Source: Sphingobium sp. MI1205 (GTDB taxonomy: Bacteria > Pseudomonadota > Alphaproteobacteria > Sphingomonadales > Sphingomonadaceae). Taken from it: DNA of 64,000 nt. The position numbers were made by a program, and so were the translations under genes. Location: contig NZ_CP005189.1 of assembly GCF_001563285.1 (NCBI RefSeq), positions 310,001 through 374,000 on the forward strand. Reading direction: 5' to 3'. Positions 8,126-17,434 of this stretch are shown piece after piece; positions within the stretch are counted from its first letter, which is position 1; each line of letters begins with the position of its first letter. The notes under the pieces were generated by a model, which saw nothing but the letters and a program-made list of their open reading frames with translations, was not told the DNA's origin and did not search any database.

Positions 8126-10396
8126 ATGAATTTTGGTTACAAGACACCATTGCGTGCGGGCACGGCGTTGGGCGCTCTGTTGCTCGCTCTGGGGACATGC
8201 GGCGCAGCGTTGGCCGCCGACGAAAAGGCAGAGGCGCAGGCCAGCGATCAGGCGGCAGAAGCCACCGCTGGCGGCGATGCCGCCACCAGCGAAATCGTCG
8301 TAACCGGCAGCAAGCTTGGTAGCCGTCTCGATCGCGCGCCGGTCTCGGTGACCGCGCTTGATGCCGCCGCTCTTGAGCGCGAAAACATTCGCACCGTCGA
8401 AGGCATCGCGATTCGTACGCCGAGCCTCAGCTACGACAGCCCGACCAACTTCGCGCAGGCCTATATCCGCGGCATCGGCTCGCTCTTCCTGCTTTCCGGC
8501 CTTGAGTCGTCAGTCGCCACTTATGTCGATGGCGCCTACGTGCAGCGCCAACAGGGTGCCAGCCTGGACGTGGTCGACGTCAAGAGCATCTCGGTCCTCA
8601 AGGGACCGCAGGGCACTCTGTACGGGCGCAACGCCACCGGCGGCGCGATCCTGCTCGAGACCAACGACCCGGTCGATGATTTCCGCGCCCGCTTCGGCAT
8701 GAGCTTCGGCCGCTTCAATGATGCCACGGCCGACGCGATGTTGAACCTGCCTCTCTCGGACGTGTTCCAGGTCCGGGTGGCCGGGCAGGTCAAGAACCGC
8801 GAAGGGTTCATCAACAACACCGGCGTCGTCAACGGCAAGAAGGCGGGCGTTTCCCAGAGCGAATTCCTGCGCACCAAGCTCCGGTTCGCGCCCGGCGACA
8901 GCTTCGACGCCGTCTATACGTTCGAATACAGCAACCGGCGTTCCAACGGCTATACCAGTCAGATGCGGGTCGACGCGCCGCTGTGCGCCGCATGCGTCGC
9001 CTACGGAATTGATCCGGAAAACGACAGCTTCTACGATGGGACCTCAGGCCCGAACCCGCTGAATACCGTCAAGTCCTACCTGCATCACCTGAAGATGAAC
9101 CTCTATCTCGGTGACGTCACGGTGAGCTCGGTCACCGCCAACCGCTCGCTCAACTCCTGGGCCTACAACGAGCAGGATATTACTTCGGCACCGTTCGCCA
9201 ACGCCATAGTGAACGAGAAGGGGCCAACCTTCACGCAGGATATTTTCGCGCGGACCAACTTCACATCGCCGCTCAATGTCCTGGTCGGGGGTAGCTACGA
9301 ACGGGACCGCGGAACACTCAATACCAACCTCGTCGGCCTCGCCTACAGTGGCGTTCTCAACGGCGTGCCGTTCGGCAATATCACCGGCCGCAACAAGGTC
9401 AGCCTCAACAGCTACTCGCTTTATGGTGAACTGTACTGGCAGATCATCGAAGGTGTGAAGCTGACTGCTGGTGCCCGCTACAACATCGACGAAAAGACCA
9501 TTCGCGGCGAAAACTCACCCGAGGCGCTGGCCCTTTTCGGTTCGCTTGGCGCGGCGCTTCCGGCAACTTACACAACTTCGGCAAAGTTCAAGAACTGGAC
9601 ACCGCGCGTCGTTCTCTCATACGAAACCGGCGATCACTACTTCTACGCCAGCGCGAGCCGCGGCGTGAAGAGCGGCGGCTTCTCCACTCCGTCGTTCGCG
9701 CCGCCGAACGTCATCGGCGACGAAACGCTCGACAACTTCGAGATCGGCTATAAGGGCCGGCTGACGCCGGACCTCAGGGTTCAGGCAGCGGCGTTCTACG
9801 GCAAGTTCAAAGATATCCAGGTATCGCGGGTCGGTCTGGCCGGCGTCGAAACGCAGAACGCGGCCAAGGCCACGATCAAGGGCATCGAACTGGACATGCA
9901 ATGGAAGGTGAGCTCCACCTTCGACATGTCAGCCGGTGCCACGTACCTCGACAACACGTTCGACGAGTATCCGGCCGCCGCGATCGTGGTGGTGGGCAAC
10001 GGGTTCCCCGTGCTGGCCAACGCTGCCGCAGACCTTTCCGGCTATCCGCTGCCACGGTCCCCGAAGCTGTCGGCTTATGCCAACCTGCATCATCGCGCAC
10101 CGCTGACCGAGAACGGTTGGCTCAGCGATCTCTCGGTGACCGGCAAGTACACCTCCCGCTATGATTTCTATGCCGCGCGGGGTGGTGAACTCGGGCTCGA
10201 TTATCAGGATCGCCTGGTGCTCGTGAACGGTGCGGCTTCGCTAATCAGCCCCGACGAAACGTTCGAGATCGGAATCTACGGCGACAATTTGCTTGGCAAG
10301 AAGTATTTTGTGACGGCCGCGACAACGACGTTCGGCGCGCAATACACGGCTGCCCTGCCCCGCACCTTCGGCATTAGGGCGTCAAAGAAGTTCTGA
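8126..10396 (+). CDS. TonB-dependent receptor
   Basis: Outer-membrane receptor of 756 aa. The start at 8126 (MNFGYKTPLRAG) is chosen for the AGGAGCGG site just upstream; an ORF start 17 codons earlier lacks one. The signal peptide ends near AALAA, the TonB-box-like segment is SEIVVTGSK, the plug has VLKGPQGTLYGRNATGGA, and the protein ends RASKKF. It is a paralogue of the truncated receptor at 1-868. A perfect-arm hairpin follows its stop. A TTGACA at 8064 overlapping the small inverted repeat GACAC-agcc-GTGTC may belong to its promoter. Ligand unknown. Confidence 0.94.
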   Translation: MNFGYKTPLRAGTALGALLLALGTCGAALAADEKAEAQASDQAAEATAGGDAATSEIVVTGSKLGSRLDRAPVSVTALDAAALERENIRTVEGIAIRTPSLSYDSPTNFAQAYIRGIGSLFLLSGLESSVATYVDGAYVQRQQGASLDVVDVKSISVLKGPQGTLYGRNATGGAILLETNDPVDDFRARFGMSFGRFNDATADAMLNLPLSDVFQVRVAGQVKNREGFINNTGVVNGKKAGVSQSEFLRTKLRFAPGDSFDAVYTFEYSNRRSNGYTSQMRVDAPLCAACVAYGIDPENDSFYDGTSGPNPLNTVKSYLHHLKMNLYLGDVTVSSVTANRSLNSWAYNEQDITSAPFANAIVNEKGPTFTQDIFARTNFTSPLNVLVGGSYERDRGTLNTNLVGLAYSGVLNGVPFGNITGRNKVSLNSYSLYGELYWQIIEGVKLTAGARYNIDEKTIRGENSPEALALFGSLGAALPATYTTSAKFKNWTPRVVLSYETGDHYFYASASRGVKSGGFSTPSFAPPNVIGDETLDNFEIGYKGRLTPDLRVQAAAFYGKFKDIQVSRVGLAGVETQNAAKATIKGIELDMQWKVSSTFDMSAGATYLDNTFDEYPAAAIVVVGNGFPVLANAAADLSGYPLPRSPKLSAYANLHHRAPLTENGWLSDLSVTGKYTSRYDFYAARGGELGLDYQDRLVLVNGAASLISPDETFEIGIYGDNLLGKKYFVTAATTTFGAQYTAALPRTFGIRASKKF

Positions 10397-10426
10397 TCGG
10401 CAGGCCGGAAATCCGCTAACAAAGAC

Positions 10427-10473
10427 ATGCGGGGCAGGCATGGCAGCGATGCTGCCCCATGCCTGCCCCGCAT
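10427..10473 (+). terminator. long hairpin after TonB receptor
   Basis: Perfect 17-bp arms: 10427-10443 (starting ATGCGGGGCAGG) pairs with 10457-10473. The loop can itself form GGCAGC-gat-GCTGCC. The following T content is weak (CGTTTCA), so efficiency as an intrinsic terminator is uncertain, but position and stability fit one. Confidence 0.7.
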
Positions 10474-10479
10474 CGTTTC

Positions 10480-10739
10480 AAATGGCCGGATCCACATGGG
10501 GCGTGGAATGCGGTAACCCACGCGCGGTCGGAAGGCCCCGGATCATATGCCGTTTCGCTGCACCCTTCGGCGGACGGAAGCGGGATCGTCAACATCTCGC
10601 CTATAGGTGCGACAGATGCCTCCATTCACGCGATGGTGCCGTCAGCGTCCTCATACCTCGCACGCCGACCACCGATTGCGGCATAGTTCTGGATGGCGGG
10701 ATCACCCTTATTTTCGGTGAGGGATTGCGGCCGAGATGA
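10480..10739 (+). pseudogene. cupin-domain protein relic
   Basis: In one frame (about 10659-10739) the sequence reads RTPTTDCGIVLDGGITLIFGEG, matching RTPSLDYGIVLEGEIILVLDDE of the intact cupin at 26314-26850. An earlier piece in another frame (HPSADGSGIVNISPIG) could match the PPPGGSVFRIADIPP region of that cupin. At least one frameshift and loss of the C-terminal half are evident. A dead paralogue or horizontal remnant. Confidence 0.5.
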
Positions 10740-11000
10740 AGGCAGCTCTCCTAAAGCGCCTTCTTTTCAGACCGGCGCGCAGAATGATCTAGTTCATCGT
10801 GGCCGCGGAGGATGCCGCCGTCGACCATGTCGAAAATTTCTGTCCCGTGCGCGGCGTTCCGCCAGCGCCTATTCCCTACCTGCTCCATTAGAGCGCATCG
10901 CTGGTTAGAGACGCCGCCAGCCGACCCGGGCATTCAAGCTGCGGGTACAATTTTCCGGCGACTGCTGAGATAGCGGGTATCCATCCGCCGGTCTCGGCAG

Positions 11001-11158
11001 ACGGAAATATGCCGGGCGAGCTTTGTAACGGATTTGACGAAGATCAATCATGGCTGCGCATCGATATGCTAGCACACGATGTGCCCGACAATTGGATCCG
11101 GGCTATCGCAGGAGAATGGAGATGGCTGCCACGAAATGCGCCCTTCCGGAAGAACTAA
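11001..11158 (+). promoter_or_regulatory. conserved leader segment upstream of the Rieske gene, with 49-codon open frame
   Basis: The stretch from about 11001 to 11070 reappears with few changes at about 17435-17505, ahead of a decayed second Rieske fragment. The core AACGG(A/C)TTTGACGAAGAT continues CAAT in both copies. An ORF from ATG 11009 to TAA 11156 (MPGELCNGFDEDQ...) overlaps the Rieske start; the other copy reads MPGCLCNGFDEDQ. Several codon changes are synonymous (TGT/TGC, GGA/GGC), so either a leader peptide or a shared regulatory element is possible. Confidence 0.45.
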
Positions 11159-12528
11159 GGGGCTTCGGCACTGAGATTTCACCCACGTTCCGTGCGATCG
11201 CCCGGACAGACAGCAAGCCCGTCGAGGCTTGCCTAACTGAGGAAAGCGCGCCCGACATCGGCAACGAGCCTATTCCGGCCCACCGCTATACCTCGTACGA
11301 ATACCACCGCGAGGAAGTGGAGAAGATCTGGAAGAAGTGCTGGCAAGTTGCCTGCCGCGAGGAAGAGATTCCAGCGGTTGGCGATCACCTCGTCTACAAC
11401 GTCGCCGGGCTATCCTACATCGTTGTCCGTACCGGTGAGGACAGCTTCAAGGCGTTCAAGAACGTCTGCCTCCACCGCGGCCGCCGCCTGGTTGATAGCA
11501 GCGGTTGCGGCGCCAGCCACTTCAAGTGTCCCTATCACGCGTGGACCTGGTCGATCGAAGGCGACCTGGCCTGGTTTCCGGGGAAATGGGACTTCCCTGC
11601 GGTTAAGGATGGCAGCCACGATCTGCGCGGGGTGAAGCTGGAGCGCTGGAACGGTTTTATCTTCATCAATCCCGATCTCGAAGCCGGGCCGCTGAGCGAG
11701 CACCTGGGCGGGATCGACCGCCACTTCGCCACCTGGCCGCTCGATAAGCGCTTTGCCATCTGGCACGTACGCAAGACCATCCGATCCAACTGGAAGGTGG
11801 CGATGGAAGCCTTTCTTGAAGGCTATCACCTGATGATGACGCATCCGCAGGCGTTGCCGTCGGTGGCCGAGCAAGGAACCCAGTACGATCTCTGGCAGGA
11901 TGGCAAGACGGCTTTCAGCCGCTCGATCACGCCGGCGGCCGTGCCCAGCTATCATTCCAAGGATACGACGGCACTGGACGCTATCAAGGACATGTGGGCG
12001 CTGCTCAATGGACTGCGGATGGATGATGCTCCGCCGCTGCCTGAGAACATCAAGGACCGCGCGAGCCTCGCAGAATGGCGGCGCGGTGCGCTCGCCCAGA
12101 TGACCGGGGCGGATTATTCCGGCCTATCCGACGCGATGATGCTGGATTCGGTGCAGTACTGGCTCTTCCCCAACTTCTGCCCATGGCTGGGCGAAGGCCT
12201 GCCGCTGGCCTATGTGTTCCGTCCCGATGCGGATTCAGCCGAAACCTGCTACATGGACGCCTGGATGCTGATCCGCGTTCCCGACAATGCGCCGCGCCCG
12301 CCGGCCGGCAAGCTGATCGAGCTTGGCCCCGACGATCCGTTCGAGCCGCATATCGGCGCGATGGGCACCATCTTCGACCAGGACGATTTCAACATGCCGA
12401 TGGTGCAGATCGGCATGCACATGTGGCCCGATGAACTGCCCGGCGTCACACTGGGCCGCTATCAGGAAAGCCGAATCCGTATGCTGCACCGCATGGTGGA
12501 AACCTGGCTGGGCCGTCCGCCGGGCTGA
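11122..12528 (+). CDS. Rieske non-heme iron ring-hydroxylating oxygenase, alpha subunit
   Basis: Catalytic oxygenase subunit of 468 aa. The start at 11122 has AGGAGA seven bases upstream; the longer ORF start at 11050 lacks a good site. The Rieske [2Fe-2S] ligands are C116-x-H118 and C136-x2-H139. The mononuclear iron site is in the SRPBCC-type C-terminal domain: EGYHLMMTHP gives two His four residues apart (H-x4-H), with the third acidic ligand near the C-terminus. No beta subunit, ferredoxin or reductase lies beside it, so it probably uses electron partners from elsewhere or is an alpha-only type. A truncated rubredoxin and P450 relic follow directly. Confidence 0.92.
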   Translation: MAATKCALPEELRGFGTEISPTFRAIARTDSKPVEACLTEESAPDIGNEPIPAHRYTSYEYHREEVEKIWKKCWQVACREEEIPAVGDHLVYNVAGLSYIVVRTGEDSFKAFKNVCLHRGRRLVDSSGCGASHFKCPYHAWTWSIEGDLAWFPGKWDFPAVKDGSHDLRGVKLERWNGFIFINPDLEAGPLSEHLGGIDRHFATWPLDKRFAIWHVRKTIRSNWKVAMEAFLEGYHLMMTHPQALPSVAEQGTQYDLWQDGKTAFSRSITPAAVPSYHSKDTTALDAIKDMWALLNGLRMDDAPPLPENIKDRASLAEWRRGALAQMTGADYSGLSDAMMLDSVQYWLFPNFCPWLGEGLPLAYVFRPDADSAETCYMDAWMLIRVPDNAPRPPAGKLIELGPDDPFEPHIGAMGTIFDQDDFNMPMVQIGMHMWPDELPGVTLGRYQESRIRMLHRMVETWLGRPPG

Positions 12529-12540
12529 TCGGAGGCGGCG

Positions 12541-12660
12541 ATGGCGCGGTACGTCTGCGGCTATTGCAGGCATGTCTATGACGAGGCGGAGGGCGATCCC
12601 GACAGCGGGATTGCTCCCGCCTGCGAGTACGCCGACCGGTGCCAACCACGGCAGGCGTGA
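12541..12660 (+). pseudogene. rubredoxin, truncated
   Basis: ORF of 39 codons starting 12 bases after the Rieske stop: MARYVCGYCRHVYDE...GDPDSGIAP is a clear rubredoxin N-terminus with the first CxxC iron ligands (C6, C9). The second CxxC half is missing, and the frame runs instead into a decayed P450 fragment. It cannot bind iron as a normal rubredoxin, so it is a relic of an electron carrier. Confidence 0.75.
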
Positions 12661-13115
12661 TCGCCGGCGGCTTCAAGACAATATGCGAGAATCTCTCGCT
12701 CTTGTCGGCCATTCGCCACGACCAGGATGCGATCAAGGCGTTTGTCGAGGAAGCGGCGCGGCTGCATTCGCCGTCGAAGATCACCATGCGCACTGAGGCG
12801 CAGGACATCGAGCTGTGCAACCGGCAGTTCCGCGCTGGAGACTGGATCGCCATGGCTTGGGCTTCGGGCAACCGGGATGAGGCCCTGTTCCCGATCCAGA
12901 CATGTTCCGCATCGATCGCAAGCCCAACAAGCTCATCTCTTACGGCAACGGCACATATGCTTTGGCGAACATTTGGCCCGGCTGAAAATGCGCCTGCTGT
13001 TCGAGGAGATCGCCCGGCGCGCGATCCCGCCGAACTGGCGGATGAACCGAAATGCATTGCCTCACTCATGGTCAGCGGGCTCAAGTCCCTGCCAGTACGC
13101 TATTGTCTTCGTTGA
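12661..13115 (+). pseudogene. cytochrome P450 C-terminal relic
   Basis: Frames spell the last third of a P450 in pieces: EEAARLHSPSKITMRTEAQD (ExxR region near the start), WIAMAWASGNRDEALF, a shifted frame with DMFRIDRKPNKLISYGNG, then CFGEHLARLKMRLLFEEI in yet another frame. The last two pieces together form the heme-binding Cys segment. At least two frameshifts lie between about 12895 and 12960. The N-terminal 60 percent of the gene is gone. Confidence 0.85.
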
Positions 13116-13192
13116 CCTCCAGTGTTGCAATACGCAGCCCAATGATGGAACTGGAAAAGCCGCTATCGTCCATACACGCCCATTAGCCTTGC

Positions 13193-13285
13193 GAGAACGG
13201 CTACTGCGAGTCCTTCGATGGCTCGAACCGTAACGAGCTTTTGAACGGCGAGATTTTCGACACGCTGGCCGACGCGTCTGCGACC
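13193..13285 (+). pseudogene. IS3-family transposase OrfB relic
   Basis: The frame from 13193 reads ENGYCESFDGSNRNELLNG followed by EIFDTLADA, a near match to the conserved GSPWENGYCESFNGKLRDEL region of IS3-group integrases around the catalytic DDE glutamate. Only about 30 codons survive. Confidence 0.75.
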
Positions 13286-13376
13286 TCTGCTCAACGGAGA
13301 TATGCCGGAACCACCTCTAGGCCGCCGGATAGGGGTTCGATTGAGTCCACGATGCTCTCATAGACGAAACCACTCC

Positions 13377-15347
13377 CTAGACTGTAGCGCCCGCCATGTG
13401 ACCCTCACGCACTGCCACCGGCAATTGCCGCGCGGATTGGGCGTCTCCCACGATGAGGACCGCAGGAAATTGTCCTGCAAGGTTGTCATACAGCTTTCGA
13501 TTGGAGTGGTTGAGCGAGACAAAAACCACTGTGTCGGCGGGGATCGCTTTGCGCAAATCGGTCGATGGCATGTATATTGGCCCGATTACGACCGTGCTGC
13601 TATCGATAGTGATCGCCCGCATCCTTGTATGTGCTTGGAAGCGGAGTTTCGCCAGCCGCTGCAGCGCGGGTTCCACGACCCAGGCGTTCTCGACTTTTGG
13701 TCCCACGGACAGATGCCTTGTGACGAAATGGACGTTCAAGCCGTGTGATGCGAGATATTCCGCGACCGCGATGCCCTCGTAATGACCCGCATCGTCAACC
13801 ACTACCGCATTCTGGCCAAGACGTGACGGATTAGCGAACATGGCGTCGGTGCTGGACAACACATGTGGCAGATCGATGCCCGCGATCGGCTCACCGGGAT
13901 TGCTGTTTTGAACGCCATCCATGCGGGGCGAGGAGCCGGTCGCAACGATGACCGCGTCCCACGGCTCCTGTCGAACGTCATCTGCATCCATGTATGTCGA
14001 TAGCCGCACGGATACACCAAGGCGGAATATTTCCTGTTCCTGCCAGGTGGTGTAATCCAGAATTCCCTGACGCCCGGGCGCCCGGGCGGCCGCCAACACG
14101 GATCCGCCGAGCTTGGGGCTTGCTTCCGCAAGCGTCACCTGATGGCCACGGATGGCTGCAACCCGCGCCGCCTCCATCCCGGACGGGCCGCCCCCCACCA
14201 CAAGGATCTTTTTGGACGTCAAGGCGGGGGTCAGACGATCGTCTCCGATCTCCCGTTCGAAACCTACTCCTGGATTAACGGTGCAGCCCATACGGTAAGG
14301 CGGTTCGAACAACCGTGCCGAGCAGCCCTGATTGCAGCCGATGCAAGGTCGCACATGATCGGGATGGCCTGCCGCCGTCTTGTTGACAAGCTCCGGATCC
14401 GCGATCAGGGCGCGCACATAGGAAATCATGGACGCATCGCCATCGCGTATGACCTGATCGCCCTCCTCCAGGGTGCGGAAGCGGCCGGTGACGATGCTGG
14501 GAAGGGATACGCCGCGCGTGATCGGCGAACTCGTCGGCATTTCGTATCCGGCCGGTTCATGCATCGCGCCGATCATCTTCGCGGCGGTCTGGTAGTTGCC
14601 CAGCGAAACGTTGACATAATCGATAAGCTGGCGGTCGGCGCAATAGCGCGCAAGTTCCAGGTTGTCTTCGACCCCGACACCGCCCACCATCGCATCCGAT
14701 GCAACGCGGATGCCGACGGGATAACCGGAGGGAACCGACGAGCGGATCCCCTCCAGCACTTCGCGCAGGAAACGGATACGGTTTTCGAACGTGCCGCCAT
14801 AATCGTCCGTACGCGCATTCAGGGCCGGCGAGAAAAACTGCTGCGGCAGATAGCCATGCGCCGCATGAACCTCGACTCCGTCAATACCCCACTCCACGCA
14901 TCGGCAGGCCGCTGCCGCGTACGACTCTACGACCTCATCGATCATCGCCTTGGTCATGGGAATAGCCGGGACGCCGACGATGAGGCCGGGCAGATCGGAG
15001 GACGACCAGGGCGGGCTCCCGTCCAACGGTTGCGAATTGTGGCCGCCATGCCAGAGCTGTTGGAACAGTTTCATTCCAGTAGGGCGAACGGCGTCGATCA
15101 GCTTGCGATAGCCCGTCTCGATATCCGGCAAAAACGCGTTAATCGAACCGGGCGAAGACCAGTGAACGGCCAAAATCTCGATGATCGACAAGCCCACGCC
15201 GCCTTTGCCCCGTGCAACGTGGTACGCAATCAGATCGTCATTGACCACGCCTCCGCCCAGGAAAGTGGCGTGAGCCGCTCGCACCACGCGGTTGCGAATT
15301 TCAACGTCTGCGATGCGTTGAGGCGTGAGAATATGGGTAAGCGACAT
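13377..15347 (-). CDS. old-yellow-enzyme / 2,4-dienoyl-CoA reductase-like FMN-FeS-FAD oxidoreductase
   Basis: Protein of 656 aa with the DadH/FadH-like architecture. Residues 1 to about 365 form an FMN TIM barrel (HAAHGYLPQQF at 161-171). A [4Fe-4S] cluster is bound by C335, C338, C342 and C355. A NAD(P)/FAD domain begins with GGGPSG at 385-390. The start at 15347 (MSLTHILTPQ) has GGAG upstream; the longer ORF runs into the intergenic gap. Such enzymes reduce activated C=C bonds, for example in enones or dienoyl-CoAs. It lies 189 bases downstream of the Baeyer-Villiger-like gene, so enone reduction linked to ketone oxygenation is plausible. Confidence 0.92.
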   Translation of the reverse strand: MSLTHILTPQRIADVEIRNRVVRAAHATFLGGGVVNDDLIAYHVARGKGGVGLSIIEILAVHWSSPGSINAFLPDIETGYRKLIDAVRPTGMKLFQQLWHGGHNSQPLDGSPPWSSSDLPGLIVGVPAIPMTKAMIDEVVESYAAAACRCVEWGIDGVEVHAAHGYLPQQFFSPALNARTDDYGGTFENRIRFLREVLEGIRSSVPSGYPVGIRVASDAMVGGVGVEDNLELARYCADRQLIDYVNVSLGNYQTAAKMIGAMHEPAGYEMPTSSPITRGVSLPSIVTGRFRTLEEGDQVIRDGDASMISYVRALIADPELVNKTAAGHPDHVRPCIGCNQGCSARLFEPPYRMGCTVNPGVGFEREIGDDRLTPALTSKKILVVGGGPSGMEAARVAAIRGHQVTLAEASPKLGGSVLAAARAPGRQGILDYTTWQEQEIFRLGVSVRLSTYMDADDVRQEPWDAVIVATGSSPRMDGVQNSNPGEPIAGIDLPHVLSSTDAMFANPSRLGQNAVVVDDAGHYEGIAVAEYLASHGLNVHFVTRHLSVGPKVENAWVVEPALQRLAKLRFQAHTRMRAITIDSSTVVIGPIYMPSTDLRKAIPADTVVFVSLNHSNRKLYDNLAGQFPAVLIVGDAQSARQLPVAVREGHMAGATV

Positions 15348-15535
15348 AGCAACGAACTCCGAAATCCATGCGGTTATCAGGCCGGAGGCACATTGCTGTT
15401 CCCTCGAGTTTCCAGACCCTCTAAACGGAGGTTGTCCTACACTCCACATCATGGCGTAACAACGGTCGTCCTCGCTCGCGAGCCCGACCGCCGCTAGTGG
15501 CTGATGGTGCGCTTCGGCGGCCGGGAGGAGCGATA

Positions 15536-17188
15536 TCAGCAGGCTCTGCGCAGTTCGAACCCTTCATAGCCGTTATCGGCGACTTTCGCGCAGGTTGCGC
15601 GATAGGCGGGGCCACCCCCGGCATAGACGAGGGATTTGCGTTCCTGCCGCCCTGCGACGTTGGTGTTGACGCCGAGAAACCAGCTGTCGGCATCGGCGAG
15701 CAAGGTCTTGGCGATGGTTTCGTAGACGCTGGCGGTCCATTTGTCCTCAGCGGCCTGGATCGGTTCGGCGTAGCTCATCCCATGGTCGCGCATATGTGCC
15801 AACATGGAGCTGACCCATTCCACCTGATGCTGTCCGCACAGAGGAATGTTGCAAAAGCTCGCTCCGTTGTGCGCGGCAACGAGCGTGAAGAAGTTCGGGA
15901 AGCCGACGATCTGCAATCCGAGGTAGGTCTGGGGCCCCTCCGCCCAGACGTCCTTGAGCGTCTGGCCCTTGTCACCCACGATGCGGATGCGATCGAGCGC
16001 GCCCGTTACCGCATCGAACCCGGTGGCGAAAATGATCACGTCGAGCGGGTATTCGACGCCCCCCTGGGTCGCGATGCCTGTCTCGGTGAGTTCCTTGATC
16101 GGGTCTTCCCGGAGATCGACGAGATGCACGTTCGGCTGGTTGAACACTTCGTAATAGCCCGACTCCATGGGAACGCGCTTGCTTCCGAAGGGATGATTGG
16201 TGGGGATGAGCTTTTCCGCAATTGCAGGATCCTTGACCCGTTCGCGGACCTTGCGGGCCACAAACTCGGCAACGACGGCGTTGGCGTCCTTGTCGAACAA
16301 TACATCGTGATAGTTTCCGAGCCACATCCCGTAACCGGGAGCCTTGTAGAGTTGAGAGAAAAACCGCTCTCGCTCCTCGGGTGCGGCTTCCAGCGCGGAT
16401 GTTTCGGAAAACTTGTGCGGAAAACCCGCAAAGGTTTCCATGCACAGCGCGATCTGCTGGGGGAGTTCGGCCCGGATCTGCGCTCGATCTTCCTCGCTCA
16501 GTGGAGCATTGCCCAGCGGCACGCACCAGTTCGGCGTGCGCTGAAACACGAACAACTCACCGGCTGTCTTGGCCACCTCGGTAATGATCTGGACCCCGGT
16601 CGAGCCGGTTCCTACCACGCCCACGCGCTTGCCGCGAAAATCGGTCGGCGCAGGACCGGTGCCGCCGGACGGATCATGCGGCCAGAAGAAGGAGGAGTAA
16701 AGCTCGCCCTGGTAGCGGTCGATACCGGCATAGGAGGGCATCTGCGGGATCGATAGCGGCCCGGTGGCGGATATGAGGTAGCGGCACGAGGCGGTTGAGC
16801 CGTCCTCCAGTGTCACGGTCCAGTCGTTTCGGGTTGCATCGTATTCGGCACTGACGACACGCGCGTTGAAGGTGTAGTCCTTACGCACGTCCATGCGCTT
16901 TTCCGCCCAGCGGATATATTCGAGAACCTCGGGCTGTCCGATGAACCGTTCCGACCAGTTCCACCCGCTCGCCAGTTCCTCGCACCAGGAATAGCCGTAG
17001 ACGTAGCTTTCGGTGTCCACCCGGCAACCAGGATAGCGGTTCTGGAACCAGGTTCCGCCAATGTCCGCCGCCATTTCGAAGCCCTTTACAGACATTCCCA
17101 TGCTGCGAAGCTTATAAAGCTGGTACAAACCAGAGAAACCGGCACCAATGACAATTGCATCGAAAAATGGATCGTTACCAGAAGACAT
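15536..17188 (-). CDS. Baeyer-Villiger-type flavin monooxygenase with altered fingerprint
   Basis: FAD/NADPH monooxygenase of 550 aa. The ATG at 17188 follows GGAGAG; an in-frame GTG three codons earlier is less likely. FAD motif GAGFSG is at 15-20, DIGGTWFQNRYPGCRVD at about 42-59, and the NADPH Rossmann motif GTGSTG at 193-198. The Baeyer-Villiger fingerprint FxGxxxHxxxW is present as YQGELYSSFFW (159-169), so the normally invariant His is Ser165 and Phe is Tyr. Otherwise the sequence is typical of cyclohexanone/cyclopentadecanone-type enzymes. Activity may be changed or remain; see findings. Probably co-transcribed with the old-yellow-enzyme gene. Confidence 0.88.
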   Translation of the reverse strand: MSSGNDPFFDAIVIGAGFSGLYQLYKLRSMGMSVKGFEMAADIGGTWFQNRYPGCRVDTESYVYGYSWCEELASGWNWSERFIGQPEVLEYIRWAEKRMDVRKDYTFNARVVSAEYDATRNDWTVTLEDGSTASCRYLISATGPLSIPQMPSYAGIDRYQGELYSSFFWPHDPSGGTGPAPTDFRGKRVGVVGTGSTGVQIITEVAKTAGELFVFQRTPNWCVPLGNAPLSEEDRAQIRAELPQQIALCMETFAGFPHKFSETSALEAAPEERERFFSQLYKAPGYGMWLGNYHDVLFDKDANAVVAEFVARKVRERVKDPAIAEKLIPTNHPFGSKRVPMESGYYEVFNQPNVHLVDLREDPIKELTETGIATQGGVEYPLDVIIFATGFDAVTGALDRIRIVGDKGQTLKDVWAEGPQTYLGLQIVGFPNFFTLVAAHNGASFCNIPLCGQHQVEWVSSMLAHMRDHGMSYAEPIQAAEDKWTASVYETIAKTLLADADSWFLGVNTNVAGRQERKSLVYAGGGPAYRATCAKVADNGYEGFELRRAC

Positions 17189-17434
17189 AATATTCACTCT
17201 CCACAGATATTAATAGCGCTACTAATGAGCGCGGATCATTAGGCCGATACAATTGTGACGTTGACGAAATCATTTTTCGCGCACGGTATGGCAGGATTTG
17301 GGCACACGGAAATCGGTGACCAGCAGTTGTTGGCATCTCGGGTTTACCGGCCTGCTTCCTCCTTGCTGGATCGCAGCACCCCAATTTTCATGCGCTTTTC
17401 TCCGTCGCCCGGCCCCACCTCCCGGCCTCCACGG

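Noticed and set aside
10751..10933. 60-codon minus-strand frame beginning MPGSAGGVSNQR
   Set aside because: No family match and no ribosome site; lies in decayed DNA, so not called as a gene.
14142..15497. 451-codon plus-strand open frame
   Set aside because: Lies antisense to the old-yellow-enzyme gene, has no family likeness, and is the kind of long shadow frame common in high-GC DNA.
15497..16756. 419-codon plus-strand open frame
   Set aside because: Antisense shadow of the Baeyer-Villiger-like gene 15536-17188.
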